A DNA stretch of 64,000 nucleotides from positions 1 through 64,000 of the forward strand of contig JAKOTR010000040.1 in the NCBI GenBank assembly GCA_029776225.1. Reading direction: 5' to 3'. This DNA is from Acidobacteriota bacterium. Lineage in GTDB: Bacteria > Acidobacteriota > Terriglobia > Bryobacterales > Bryobacteraceae. This document shows positions 51,406 through 61,009 of this stretch, piece by piece. The position numbers and the translations under genes are program-made. A model generated the notes under the pieces. The model had not been told where the DNA came from, searched no databases, and worked only from the letters and a program-made list of their open reading frames with translations. Numbering within the stretch: position 1 is the first letter of the stretch; each line of letters starts with the position of its first letter.

Positions 51406-52246
51406 GAGCGGGCCTGGCCTCCTTCCCCAAGAGCGAATTGAGATGAGCGAGGCTGCGTGCGGCCTGCTCCGGCGTGCCGCACTCCACCGAGAGGACGCCG
51501 CTCCAGTTCGCCTCGCGAAGAATCGCGATGACGCGCGCCCAATCGATGACGCCGTCTCCGCAGGCGCAGCCCACGGGCGTGCCCGTCACCTTGCCGCGTT
51601 CGGCGTCGGCATGAGCAACGGTGATGTCCTTGGCGTGCAAGTGGACGAGGCGGTCGCGCACGGCTTTCAGCCCTTCATAAGGGTCCTCGCCGCCCAGGTA
51701 GGCGTTGCCCGTGTCGTAGTTGATGCGGAGCATCGGGGAATCGACCAGGCTGGCGATGCGGAGCAGCCCCTCGGTAGTGCAGGAAAAGCTCTGGTGCGGC
51801 TCGATTCCGATGTACACGCCGTAGCGCTCGGCAACCCGCAGCACGGCGGTGAGCGTGTATTTCATGACTCCCCACGCTTCCTCAACGGGCAGCCACTCCG
51901 GACGGATGCCTTCGTCGGTATTGACCACCGGCGCTCCAATTGCCGCGGCGAAGCGGATGGCCTTTTGGAGGTAAGGCACGCTGATTTCGGGCCGCATGAG
52001 CGGGCAGTGCGCGCTGAGGCCCGAGGCGGCCAGGCCGTGGCGCGCCAGCAGTTCCTTGATTTCGAGCGGTTCGTCATCCATCGAAACGGAGTGGAAGTAC
52101 CCGGCCTCGCTCAGCAGTTCGCGGCCGTTGTGGACCATTGGCTCGACGTAGCGGAAGCCGAGTTGCGCCGCGAGCTCTACGCCCGCGGCGAACGGCTTGT
52201 CGTCGTGCCGTACGAATTCCATGTTGACGCCGACTTCAATGCTCAT
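51398..52246 (-). CDS. Sugar phosphate isomerase/epimerase
   Basis: The 282-aa protein starts at MSIEVGVNMEFV (the ATG at 52246, with AGAGGA upstream); the frame is open to 52333 but unsupported there. Barrel motifs include GFRYVEPMVHNG, LSAHCPLM, GIEPHQSFS, RINYDTGNAYLGG, VHLHAKDITVAHAD and GVLSVECGT, which keep the metal-ligand Glu/Asp/His/Glu set. It lies in a run with two sugar oxidoreductase-like genes, so it probably epimerises a keto- or aldo-sugar. The 8-bp overlap with the ThuA gene implies coupled translation. Confidence 0.9.
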   Translation of the reverse strand: MSIEVGVNMEFVRHDDKPFAAGVELAAQLGFRYVEPMVHNGRELLSEAGYFHSVSMDDEPLEIKELLARHGLAASGLSAHCPLMRPEISVPYLQKAIRFAAAIGAPVVNTDEGIRPEWLPVEEAWGVMKYTLTAVLRVAERYGVYIGIEPHQSFSCTTEGLLRIASLVDSPMLRINYDTGNAYLGGEDPYEGLKAVRDRLVHLHAKDITVAHADAERGKVTGTPVGCACGDGVIDWARVIAILREANWSGVLSVECGTPEQAARSLAHLNSLLGKEARPAHA

Positions 52247-52301
52247 CGATCTTTCCTCTTGCCCGGATGACCGGTTTGTCCATTCTACATGCGAGTGGGA
52301 A

Positions 52302-53477
52302 TCAGACGTCCCAGTTGTTGTCCCACACGGCACGCCCGCCCTGCTTGTACGCCATGTTCATGAGATGGCAGGCGAGGGCGGAGTAGTGGCCGGAAACGAC
52401 GTCCGCGTTGGGTTGTTTGCGGGAGCGGACGCAGTCCAGAAAGTTGGCCATGTGGGCCGACTCGGGCGATGGTCCCGAGGTGATGTCCGGCTTCTTGGTA
52501 TCCGCGTGCTGGAAACGGTAACCCCACCGGAAGATGGACAACCGTCCGCCCGAACCCATGAACACCATGTTCTCGGAGTCGCTCGGAATCCTGTCGGTGA
52601 TCGTGGCTTCGAAGGTGACCAGCACATTCTGCGGATACTCGACGATTCCGTTGATGTTATCCGGCGTGTCGCGGCCGTCGTTGTGCTGGAATATGCCTCC
52701 CAGGGCGACGGCGGCGCGGGCGCGGGTCAGGTTCAGATACCAGTGCGCGACATCTACCATATGGACGAACAAGCCGCCGGTCTGGCCTCCGGTCGAAAAA
52801 TCCCAGTAAGCGAAGCGGTTGAAGTAGCGCTTCGGGTCCCAAGGGATCTTCGGCAGCCAGCCGAGGCAGGCGTCCCAGTCGAGCCCGGGAGGCTTGGTCT
52901 CCATGCCGGCGGGCGGCTTTTCCAGATACCCGCTGTTGCCGTTCCAGATCGTGCGAACCATGGTGACCTGCCCGATCAGGCCACTGTCGAAGAAGCGCTG
53001 CTTGGCTTCGATGAAGTGGGCCATGCTGCGCTGCTGCACGCCGACCTGGACGATGCGGCGCGTGTCCCGCACGATTTGAACCAGCTCCACGCCCTGCATG
53101 GGCAGCGACGTCATCGGCTTCTCCACGAACACGTCCTTGCCCGCGCGGCAGGCATCGCCGGTGATCTGGGCGTGCAGGTGATCCCAGGTTGCGACGATTA
53201 CCGCGTCGATGTCCTTGCGGTCGAGCAACTGGCGGTAGTCGGCGTAGGCGGCGACATCGCTTCCCAGGCGTGCCGCGGCTTTGTTGCGGCGAACGTCCCA
53301 GGCATCGCACACGGCCACCCATTGAATGCCGCCAACCTTATTGGCGATGCCCATCAGATAGTTGCCGCGCCCTCCGGTACCAATGACTCCGAGCCGGATG
53401 CGGTCGTTGGCTCCGAGGACGCGCATTTGCGATGCGGCGGTTGAAGCGGCAAGAAAACCTCGTCGAGTAAGGGGCAT
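52302..53477 (-). CDS. Gfo/Idh/MocA-family oxidoreductase
   Basis: The 391-aa protein starts MPLTRRGFLAASTAASQMRVLG, a Tat-type signal with RRGFL. It then has the Rossmann motif GVIGTGGRGNYLMGI, VATWDHLHAQI, the signature FVEKPMTSLPMQGVEL with E-K-P, and HMVDVAHWYL near the active-site His/Asp/Lys group. It probably oxidises a sugar or sugar derivative with bound NAD(P). Its start is 9 bp from the upstream UroD-type gene. Confidence 0.92.
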   Translation of the reverse strand: MPLTRRGFLAASTAASQMRVLGANDRIRLGVIGTGGRGNYLMGIANKVGGIQWVAVCDAWDVRRNKAAARLGSDVAAYADYRQLLDRKDIDAVIVATWDHLHAQITGDACRAGKDVFVEKPMTSLPMQGVELVQIVRDTRRIVQVGVQQRSMAHFIEAKQRFFDSGLIGQVTMVRTIWNGNSGYLEKPPAGMETKPPGLDWDACLGWLPKIPWDPKRYFNRFAYWDFSTGGQTGGLFVHMVDVAHWYLNLTRARAAVALGGIFQHNDGRDTPDNINGIVEYPQNVLVTFEATITDRIPSDSENMVFMGSGGRLSIFRWGYRFQHADTKKPDITSGPSPESAHMANFLDCVRSRKQPNADVVSGHYSALACHLMNMAYKQGGRAVWDNNWDV

Positions 53478-53486
53478 TGTGTCTCC

Positions 53487-54611
53487 TCAGTGATAAATGC
53501 ATTCCCTGGCCGCCTGGAAAAGCGCTACGACGTTTTCCGGCGGCACGTCGGGTTGAATGTTGTGGACGCAGGCGGCGACGTATCCTCCGCCCGGACCCAT
53601 TATGTCGAAAATGCGCCGGACTTCGGCCCTCACCTGTTCGGGCGTCGCGCGGGGCAGAACATGCTGGCTGTCTATGGCGCCCCAAAATGCGATGCGGCCG
53701 CCGAACTCTTTCTTGAGGCGGGCGGGGTCCATGTTCCGTGCGCTGACCTGGACGGGGTTCAGCGCATCGATCCCGATGTCGATGAAGTCCGGGATATACG
53801 CATAAACCGAGCCGCAGGTGTGATACAGAATCTTCGCCTTCGTGTGGGCGCGTATGGTTTCGACGATGCGCTCCTGAAACGGCCGGATCAGCTTGCGGTA
53901 GAGAGCAACCGAGCAGATGGCGCGGTCCTGCTGCCCAATGTCGTCCCCGAAAGCGACGATATCGATGAGGTCGCCCACCTCGGCCAGAACCCGATGGTTC
54001 AGTTCCACCATCCGGTCAAGAACCGCTTCCATGAGGCACCTGAACAGGGCATGGTTCCCGCCGAGATCGAGAAACCAGTCTTCGAAACCGCGGAGGTACT
54101 GCGTCGTGTGGACGAGGTTAAACCGCGCGTTGTACATCACCGCGTAATCCGTGGCGCGGAGGCGCTGGGCCGTCGCGCGCAGGCCGCGGGTAATTCCGGG
54201 ATCGGTGGGATCCGGGAACGGATAGCGGGCGATGTCCGCGGCTGTAATCTCTCCCGCCAGCGGGCAGGTGTCGAGCTCGTAGTAGTGGCAGCCGGGCGGG
54301 CGGCGCCGGATGACTCCCCATTCGTCCCGGTAGCGGTCCCCAGGCAGCGTGGTTTCACCGCCGCAATCGGGAGCGCCCTGCGCGAAAGCGCGGCAATCGA
54401 CCCCGAGGTACTCCAGAACGCGCTCGTCCATTCCCACCACCTGCTGCATCCGGTCGACCACCGGGCCGGGTTCTCCGAAGCCAAGGTATGCGCACAGCTT
54501 TTCGTACGCGCCTTTGACCATGCCGGTGAAGCGGGCCGAACCAAGGTCGGCGGGGAGGCGGTCCGGCTGCTTGTGGGAGAGGGCCGTAAGAACGCGTTCA
54601 CGAGGCGTCAT
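53487..54611 (-). CDS. Uroporphyrinogen-decarboxylase-fold protein, methyltransferase-like (MtaA/CmuA type)
   Basis: The 374-aa protein has the UroD superfamily pattern: DRLPADLGS, GDDIGQQDRAICSVALYRKLI, and ILYHTCGSVYAYIPDFIDIGIDALNPVQVSARNMDP. The His-x-Cys of HTCG and a later Cys in YVAACVHNIQ match zinc ligands of methylcobalamin:coenzyme-M-type methyltransferases, not haem enzymes. In sugar loci, such proteins may demethylate methoxylated sugars or aromatics. It is the first gene of the minus-strand cluster. Confidence 0.82.
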   Translation of the reverse strand: MTPRERVLTALSHKQPDRLPADLGSARFTGMVKGAYEKLCAYLGFGEPGPVVDRMQQVVGMDERVLEYLGVDCRAFAQGAPDCGGETTLPGDRYRDEWGVIRRRPPGCHYYELDTCPLAGEITAADIARYPFPDPTDPGITRGLRATAQRLRATDYAVMYNARFNLVHTTQYLRGFEDWFLDLGGNHALFRCLMEAVLDRMVELNHRVLAEVGDLIDIVAFGDDIGQQDRAICSVALYRKLIRPFQERIVETIRAHTKAKILYHTCGSVYAYIPDFIDIGIDALNPVQVSARNMDPARLKKEFGGRIAFWGAIDSQHVLPRATPEQVRAEVRRIFDIMGPGGGYVAACVHNIQPDVPPENVVALFQAARECIYH

Positions 54612-54663
54612 CGGTCGAACTCCGCTCTATTCTAGCCGGGCAGCCGCGAAGTGGGAAGCCATA

Positions 54664-57357
54664 TTACCTGGGACTCCGCACCCCGGCCGGCGGCACGACT
54701 CCCGGGACCCGCTCGGCCAGCATAAGGCTGAAGAGCTGCTCCCAGCTTGCGATGGTCAACCGGCTGCCGTCGGGCGAAATGCCGAAGGATTCCGTGGTGC
54801 GCTCGGGGTCGAATCCCCCCAGCGGGCGGCGCGTGGCGGTGGTGTCCTTGCCGGGTACGAAATCTTGAACGTAGATGCCGTTCACGCCTCTCTCGTTCCG
54901 CCCGATGAACGCGATGGCCTTGCCGCCAGGCATCCAGCGCGCGCGGCCGAGCGCCGGCCCGGGCTTGCCGGTGGGAACTCCGATGCGAATCTCGAAGGGC
55001 ACGGGCGCGCCCGTCGCTGTCTCCACCACGCGCAGGGTGACGCGCCCGGTGAAGTAATCGGCTGCGTAGACCACGTACCTGCCGTCGGGGGAGACCTCCG
55101 GGTAGGCATAATTGCCTGCCACGATGCGCGTGGCGTCCGAGCCGTCCGGGCGAATCTTCCAGATGCCCTCCTTTTCGGGATTCGTCGAGGCGTAGACGAT
55201 CCAGGCGCCGTCCGGCGTGGGCGTGGGGTTCTCGGCATCCACGCCGTCGCGGGTCAACTGCACCGCGCCGCTGCCGTCGGCGTTTGCGATCCAAATTTCG
55301 AAGTGCCCGGTGCGGTTGGAGCTCCAGACGATCCTGCGGCCGTTGTCCGTGAAGACGGGGTCCCAATCCTCGGCCGGATCGTCCGTGAGCCGGCGGACCA
55401 CTTCGGTCCGGGTGGAGAGCGCCCACAGGTCCAGATTGCCGCTCCGGTTGGAGGAGAACACGACCCATTCGCCGTCCGGCGAGTAGGCGGGCTGGCGGTC
55501 ATTGGCGTTTCCGCGGGTGAGCCAGCGGCTGCCGCCGCCCGATGTCAGCGACAACTCGCGGAGGCTGGCGCGGGGCGAGCAGGTGTCGTAAACGAGGCGG
55601 CCCGGGCCCAGGATGTCGAGCACGCTGCTGCTATCCGGGCTCCAGGAGATTTTTTCCGCCTTGCCGGTCCGCACGTTCTGGCGGATGATGTTCGCGGTTC
55701 CGGCGTTGGTGCCCAGCCCGCCCATCAGCGCCGATTCATTCTGGAAATATATCACCTCTTCGGGACCGGTCCAGGCCAGCGAGGAGATGGCGAACCCGGC
55801 GCGCGGGGTCAGAATCGAGCGCTTCTCCCGGCCGGAGGAATCCACCAGAAAGATGGGATGCAGCGCGCCGGACTGCGCCAGTTCGGCCGCGGCGATCAGC
55901 CGGCCATCGGGCGACCAGCGCAGATGGGAAAGCTTCTGGTTGTGAACGGCGATTTCGCGCGGGTTCGAGCCGTCCGCGCCGGCAATGCCGATAGCCGAGA
56001 TCAGGTTCCCGTTCTCTGTCTTCCAGCGCAGAAAGGCGATTTGCTTGCCGTCGGGCGACCAGTCGCCTTCCACCGCGTCATCAACCACCTTGCGGGCCTC
56101 GCCGCCGAGGATGCCCACCCGGTAGAGCGAACTGTGGCCGTCTTCGGACCGCGTAAACAGAATCAGCCCGCCTACGGGGGAGACGCGCGGGTAGTCGTCC
56201 GGCCCTTCCGTCAGCGGGCGCTCCTCGCCGTTGGAAAGCTGTTTGAGCCAGATGCGGGGGCGGCCGTCGCGGTCCGACGTGAAGGCGATGAAGCGGCCGT
56301 TGCGAGAGGCGGCGGGCGAGTAATCGTGCCCGGAATAAGTCAGGGGTCGGAATATGGGCTGTTCGACCGGCGCGGGACGCGCCAGCCAGAATGTGAGCGC
56401 CGCGCCGAGCAGCAAGCCGCAAAGCGCGGCGACGGCAAGCCGATACCGGGCCGCCCGGCGGCGCTTCTTGCTGCGCAAGGGGGCGGGCGCACCGGGATCG
56501 GAAAGACTCGTGAGAGCTTCGAGCGCAAAGCTGAGATCGCGGGCGGACTGGAACCGGTCGTCTGGGTTCTTTTCCAGACAGTGGCTCACAACGCGCTCCA
56601 GCGCAGGCGGCACGCGGCGCCCAACGGCGGAGAAGTCCCGCGGCTCCTCTTTCAAAATCGCGTTCATCATCTCGACCGAGGATTCGCCCGCGAAGGGCTG
56701 CTTCCCGGTGAGCATCTCGAACAGGATGATTCCGAACGCGAAGATATCGGCGCGGTGGTCGGCCTGCTGGCCGCGGACCTGTTCCGGGGACATGTAGCCG
56801 ACCGTCCCGACCACGAGGCCGGGAAGCGTCTTCGCGATTGCGGTATCTCCGGGCGCGGCGGCGGCCACCGGCGCGATCAGCTTCGCGAGCCCGAAATCCA
56901 GAATTTTCACGTGGCCGTCGCGGGTGATAAAGATGTTTTCGGGCTTGAGGTCGCGGTGGACGATGTTTTTCTGATGCGCGGCGGCAAGCCCGCGGGCGAT
57001 CTGAATCGCGATGTCGATAGCTTTGCGAAGGGGCAGCGGACCGGCATCAATGCGCTGCCGCAGCGTCTCGCCCTCGAGCAGTTCGATGACCACGTACGGC
57101 GAGCCTTCGTGCGAGCCGAAGTCGTACACCGTGATCAGGTTGGGATGGTTGAGCATGCCCGCCGCCCAGGCCTCCTGCTCGAAGCGGCGGAGGCGGTCCG
57201 AGTCCTGCGAAAAGGCGGGCGGAAGGACTTTGATGGCGACATCGCGGCGCAGGCGGGCATCGCGGGCGCGGTATACCTCGCCCATCCCGCCCGAACCGAT
57301 AAGGGCGATGATTTCGTAAGGACCGAGCCGCGTGCCGGGAGCGAGAGTCGGATTCAA
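54664..57357 (-). CDS. Ser/Thr protein kinase fused to WD40-like (PD40) propeller
   Basis: The 897-aa protein has an N-terminal Hanks-type kinase (residues about 10-275): VAIKVLPPAF (Lys), HRDLKPENIF (catalytic Asp), LDFGLAKL (DFG) and the activation-loop YMSPEQVRGQ. A transmembrane segment follows (about 308-326, VAALCGLLLGAALTFWLA). A large extracytoplasmic part with TolB/PD40 beta-propeller repeats of the form SPDGKxIAF/WSPDG makes up the rest. The architecture is common in Acidobacteria; the signal sensed outside is unknown. It sits 52 bp downstream of the UroD-type gene region and 31 bp from the TPR gene. Confidence 0.93.
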   Translation of the reverse strand: MNPTLAPGTRLGPYEIIALIGSGGMGEVYRARDARLRRDVAIKVLPPAFSQDSDRLRRFEQEAWAAGMLNHPNLITVYDFGSHEGSPYVVIELLEGETLRQRIDAGPLPLRKAIDIAIQIARGLAAAHQKNIVHRDLKPENIFITRDGHVKILDFGLAKLIAPVAAAAPGDTAIAKTLPGLVVGTVGYMSPEQVRGQQADHRADIFAFGIILFEMLTGKQPFAGESSVEMMNAILKEEPRDFSAVGRRVPPALERVVSHCLEKNPDDRFQSARDLSFALEALTSLSDPGAPAPLRSKKRRRAARYRLAVAALCGLLLGAALTFWLARPAPVEQPIFRPLTYSGHDYSPAASRNGRFIAFTSDRDGRPRIWLKQLSNGEERPLTEGPDDYPRVSPVGGLILFTRSEDGHSSLYRVGILGGEARKVVDDAVEGDWSPDGKQIAFLRWKTENGNLISAIGIAGADGSNPREIAVHNQKLSHLRWSPDGRLIAAAELAQSGALHPIFLVDSSGREKRSILTPRAGFAISSLAWTGPEEVIYFQNESALMGGLGTNAGTANIIRQNVRTGKAEKISWSPDSSSVLDILGPGRLVYDTCSPRASLRELSLTSGGGSRWLTRGNANDRQPAYSPDGEWVVFSSNRSGNLDLWALSTRTEVVRRLTDDPAEDWDPVFTDNGRRIVWSSNRTGHFEIWIANADGSGAVQLTRDGVDAENPTPTPDGAWIVYASTNPEKEGIWKIRPDGSDATRIVAGNYAYPEVSPDGRYVVYAADYFTGRVTLRVVETATGAPVPFEIRIGVPTGKPGPALGRARWMPGGKAIAFIGRNERGVNGIYVQDFVPGKDTTATRRPLGGFDPERTTESFGISPDGSRLTIASWEQLFSLMLAERVPGVVPPAGVRSPR

Positions 57358-57388
57358 TCGGGGATTATAGCTTAGGTGAGGCGGTTTT

Positions 57389-58195
57389 TCACTGCTTCTC
57401 CGCCTCTCGCAGCGCCTGCTGGGCCGCCCCGGTTTCGCCCAACCGCGCGTGGATGGTCGCCAGCAGCCTCAGAATGCGCGCCCTGTCTTCCTGTTGGGCT
57501 GTCCCGGCGGCAGCCGCTGCCAGGAGTTCGTCGCGAGCCTCGGTGAGCTTGCCGGTACGGCTGTACAGTTTTCCGAGTTCGAACCTTGCCTGCCAGTCGT
57601 CGGGCTTGAGGCTGCGCGCCCGCTTGAGTTGCGCCTCGCTTTCAGCAAGGTCGCCGGTTTTCAGGAGAAACGCGCCGTAATTCAGCGGCGGGGTGTTCGA
57701 CGGCTGCGGGCGCCGGTCGTTCAACTTTACGGCGGCGCGGTATTCCGCCAGCGCGCGGTCGAAGTCGCCGAGCGCTTCGAAGGTCAGCGCCAGACATTCA
57801 CGGCTGCGGAAATCGTTTGAGTCGAGCCGCACCGAGGTCAGCAGAGCGTCCCGCGCCGAGTCGAAAAAATTCTGGATCCAGTAGACCCGGCCAAGGAAAA
57901 ACCAGGCTTCCGCATCCTTCGGCGCCAATCGTGTGGCGAGACGGAATGCCTCAACGGCGCCCTCCAGGTCCCCGAGCAACTGGCGGCAGAGGCCCAACAG
58001 CTTGGCCGGGCGCACCTGTTTATCCAGTTTGAGGGAGCGTTCCAGTTCTTCGGCGGCCGCCTGGAACTGTTTCTGGACGTACAAGTCGCTGGCCCGGCGA
58101 TAGTGTTCAAAGGCCTTCTTAGGGTCACTGCCTCCGGCCCGGCACAGGACCGGCATCAGACACGCCAGAGCGCCAACGGCAAGCCGCAGTCCCAT
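57389..58195 (-). CDS. Secreted TPR-repeat protein
   Basis: The 268-aa product has a signal peptide (LAVGALACLMPVLCRAGG) and at least five tetratricopeptide repeats, for example KQFQAAAEELERSLKLDK, GDLEGAVEAFRLATRLAP, NFFDSARDALLTSVRLD, GDFDRALAEYRAAVKLN and GDLAESEAQLKRARSLKP. It is probably a periplasmic scaffold. It lies 10 bp downstream of the membrane protein at 58206 and upstream of the kinase, so the three may be one unit. Confidence 0.85.
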   Translation of the reverse strand: MGLRLAVGALACLMPVLCRAGGSDPKKAFEHYRRASDLYVQKQFQAAAEELERSLKLDKQVRPAKLLGLCRQLLGDLEGAVEAFRLATRLAPKDAEAWFFLGRVYWIQNFFDSARDALLTSVRLDSNDFRSRECLALTFEALGDFDRALAEYRAAVKLNDRRPQPSNTPPLNYGAFLLKTGDLAESEAQLKRARSLKPDDWQARFELGKLYSRTGKLTEARDELLAAAAAGTAQQEDRARILRLLATIHARLGETGAAQQALREAEKQ

Positions 58196-58205
58196 CTTTG
58201 GCAGG

Positions 58206-59477
58206 CTACCAGAAATGGGTTTCCAGCACCTTGGGCGGGCCGGCGCCGCCGGAGATGACGTCGGCGGAAATCACTACCTGCATGTTTTTCCGGTGCCAGT
58301 CGCTCGGAGCCCCGGCCAGGGCCTGCTGGAAATACTCCTCGCGGGTGAGGAACTCGCCCGCCGCCACGGTTGCGAAATGGGTAATTCCGGCGACAATTAC
58401 CACCGTCTGTTCGGTGGCGGGGTTCTTCACGCGCGAAACAACGCCGTAGTCGGCTGTAATGTTTCGTTGGGGCCAGGCATTTTCGATCTTCCAATCCGTC
58501 CGGCGCGGGTTCTGCCGGTCCCGCACCAACTCGGCGCTGTTGGCTTCATCGAGGTCGAAGTAGAAACGCAGCTTCGCTCCTAGCCGCGCGGTCCACTCGT
58601 TATTGAACGCCCCAACGAGGATCACCGGCCTGCCGCGCAAGTCGGCGAACGAAATTGTCCGGCCGCCGGCAAGCTCGACTGTCTTCCCTTTCTTTGCCAG
58701 CAGCCCGGAAAGCCGCAGCAAGACCTGCGTATCCCTGAGCGGGATGTAGTGGGTCCACGCCGGGACGACTTGCGAAAGCGGAATCGCGGAGATGGGCGGT
58801 TTCGCTCTCAGGCGGTTGGTTGCGGGATCGAACCAGCGGTCCAGGTGGCCCTGCACCTTCGAGTCAAAGAGATATGCCTTGGGTTGGCCCATGCAGATCA
58901 GAACCGGTTTCTCGGAACTGATCATGGGTCCCCAGAACAAATCCAAACCACTTTGCCGCGGGCGCAGCACAATCCAGGCGGCGCCGGCCAGCACAACCGC
59001 GCCGGTGACAACGGCGGCGGCCCTCAGCAGCCTGGCCCGGCGAACCGGACGCCTGGAAGGCGCCGGGGCGCCGCCGGAGCTTTCGGACCGTGCGGGCGCT
59101 AGCTGGATTTCGGGGATATACGAGCCGCTCGGCATCCCGATCCGGATCTCATCCTCGCGGCCCGTCTCCAGGTAATATTGGGCCAGGCGCTTGCGGACCT
59201 CGCCCGCCGTGACGCGAACTACCGGGTCCTGGTTCGTATCGTAATTGGGGTCGCGCTCAAAGACTTCTACGCCCAGGGCGCGCTCTTTCAGGGAGTCCAA
59301 CCGGCGCTCGCAGGCCCGCTCGACCACGTAGCGCAGGAACTGGGAGCAGCGTTTGCTCGAGCGAAAGTGTGGACTTTCGAGTATGCGCTCCAGTTGCTCC
59401 AGCACCGCTTGTTTGTGCGTCTCAGCCCAAGCGGTTTGGACGCGCGTTTCTTCCACCCCGTTGTGATGTGATCCCAC
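58206..59477 (-). CDS. Membrane-anchored protein with a conserved N-terminal domain, function unknown
   Basis: The 423-aa protein has a charged N-terminal domain (about 15-120) containing LERILESPHFRSSKRCSQFL and VVRVTAGEVRKRLAQYYLE, a segment frequent in acidobacterial proteins and perhaps DNA-binding. One transmembrane helix (about 150-170) leads to a large C-terminal domain with WGPMISSEKPVLICMG, LRFYFDLD and VVIVAGITHFATVAAGEFL. I do not recognise the C-terminal fold; the pattern is alpha/beta. It is the first gene of the unit that includes the TPR protein and possibly the kinase. Confidence 0.6.
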   Translation of the reverse strand: MGSHHNGVEETRVQTAWAETHKQAVLEQLERILESPHFRSSKRCSQFLRYVVERACERRLDSLKERALGVEVFERDPNYDTNQDPVVRVTAGEVRKRLAQYYLETGREDEIRIGMPSGSYIPEIQLAPARSESSGGAPAPSRRPVRRARLLRAAAVVTGAVVLAGAAWIVLRPRQSGLDLFWGPMISSEKPVLICMGQPKAYLFDSKVQGHLDRWFDPATNRLRAKPPISAIPLSQVVPAWTHYIPLRDTQVLLRLSGLLAKKGKTVELAGGRTISFADLRGRPVILVGAFNNEWTARLGAKLRFYFDLDEANSAELVRDRQNPRRTDWKIENAWPQRNITADYGVVSRVKNPATEQTVVIVAGITHFATVAAGEFLTREEYFQQALAGAPSDWHRKNMQVVISADVISGGAGPPKVLETHFW

Positions 59478-59936
59478 CGCGCATCATTCTATCATCGTCC
59501 GCCACGTAAAGCACTGCGTATCTTACCCTCAATCTGCGTTGATAACTCAGAAACTTAGCCGCGGCAAAAGGTAAAGTACCGTAATGCACTTGCGCCGACC
59601 GTTACCTCCTGGTCTTATGTGGTCTGTACGACGACCGGCGGTTCGCTTCAGTGGGGTTTTGGGTCGCCGCCAAAAGAGACTTAAGGAAATGCGGAGTCAA
59701 AGCAACGCGAGAGTGTTTACCCGTGCTTGCTTACTGACCACGGCGCCCGGACGAAGGCCAGTCGCCGCGGCATACCCCGATGGCGGCCTCCCGCCACGAG
59801 CGCAAGCGGCCGGTCCGGCAAAGGACACCCAATAGCCAACCAGGCAACGCGGCCGCGTCCCGCCGGGGTGCGGCCGCGGTTTTTTGTCCAACATCCGTCA
59901 GCCCCGCCCCCGGTTATTCCCCTCTGTTAGTGCATA
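59478..59936 (+). other. 459-bp region without a supported gene, possible untranslated RNA
   Basis: No frame here looks like a gene. The region is GC-rich with several inverted segments, notably around 59750-59830, and ends in a strong rho-independent terminator. Since no protein gene precedes it on the plus strand, the terminator suggests a plus-strand non-coding RNA or a long attenuated leader of accA. I could not match it to tmRNA, RNase P, SRP or a riboswitch by eye. Confidence 0.4.
59848..59886 (+). terminator. Strong rho-independent terminator before accA
   Basis: CGCGGCCGC (59848-59856) and GCGGCCGCG (59870-59878) form a 9-bp stem with a 13-nt loop, followed by GTTTTTTG. It lies 51 bp upstream of the accA start. 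Confidence 0.88.
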
Positions 59937-60818
59937 ATGAGATGTTACATGTCATCTGAAGTCGATAAGCAGCCGCGCAATCCGGAGCCGGCCAAGGACG
60001 CCGATGCGGCGCTGTCCAGTCCCCACTGGCAGCGGGTCCAACTCGCGCGCCATCCCAAGCGGCCGCACGCCCTGGACTATATCCAGCGGCTTTTCACTGA
60101 TTTCCAGGAACTGCACGGCGACCGCAGGTTCGGAGACGATCCGGCCATCGTCTGCGGAATGGCCTTTTTTGAGGGCCAGCCTCTGATGGTCGTCGGCCAG
60201 CAAAAAGGCCGCGATACGAAGCAAAAGCTCTACCGGAACTTCGGGATGCCGAAGCCGGAGGGCTACCGCAAGGCCATGCGCGTGATGGAGCTTGCCGCCA
60301 AGTTCAACCGCCCCATCCTGACGCTGCTCGACACTCCGGGGGCGTATCCGGGCATCGACGCCGAGGAACGCGGACAGGCCGAAGCCATCGCCAACAACCT
60401 GCGGGAGATGTCGCGGCTGGCAAGCCCGGTGATCTCGATCTGCATCGGCGAGGGCGGCAGCGGCGGCGCACTGGCGCTGGGCGTCGGCAATCGCATTTTC
60501 ATGCTGGAAAACGCCATTTACAGCGTGATTTCGCCGGAAAGCTGCGCCGCTATCATCTACCGGGATGCCTCCAAAGCGGCGCTTGCCGCCTCCGCGCTCC
60601 GGCTGACCGCCCAGGACTTGCTGGGTTTGGGACTCATCGACGGCATCATCCCCGAACCCCCCGGCGGAGCGCACACCGATCCCGCCCAGGCGGCCGAGAA
60701 TGTCCGGCAGACGCTCCGGCAGGCGCTGAGCGAGCTGGCAGGTTTGTCGGCGACCGAGCTGATCGAGCAACGGTATACAAAGTTCCGCCAGATGGGCTGT
60801 TTCTTCGCCGAAGGCTGA
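59937..60818 (+). CDS. accA: Acetyl-CoA carboxylase carboxyltransferase subunit alpha
   Basis: It transfers CO2 from carboxybiotin to acetyl-CoA with AccD, giving malonyl-CoA for fatty-acid synthesis. The protein is 293 aa (289 if the in-frame ATG at 59949 is used, which gives MSSEVDKQ). It contains [54 protein letters not shown], the carboxylase motif [16 protein letters not shown] and [13 protein letters not shown]. accD is not in the window. It stands between a terminator and the efflux genes. Confidence 0.96.
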   Translation: MRCYMSSEVDKQPRNPEPAKDADAALSSPHWQRVQLARHPKRPHALDYIQRLFTDFQELHGDRRFGDDPAIVCGMAFFEGQPLMVVGQQKGRDTKQKLYRNFGMPKPEGYRKAMRVMELAAKFNRPILTLLDTPGAYPGIDAEERGQAEAIANNLREMSRLASPVISICIGEGGSGGALALGVGNRIFMLENAIYSVISPESCAAIIYRDASKAALAASALRLTAQDLLGLGLIDGIIPEPPGGAHTDPAQAAENVRQTLRQALSELAGLSATELIEQRYTKFRQMGCFFAEG

Positions 60819-61009
60819 CGTAAGACCTGCCCAGCCCACATGGACTGCCTCCCCACCCGCAAAGAGGGTTTGCGGAGTGATCCCGGTGCCGCGGCAGTAA
60901 ACCGCCGGAGGACGCCCGCGCCGCGGTTTGCCCGCGAATTCCGCATGATAGGATTGATTGTTGTGAACAAATACCCCTCCGCGGCCGTCTGATCCAAAGG
61001 GAGAACTCT

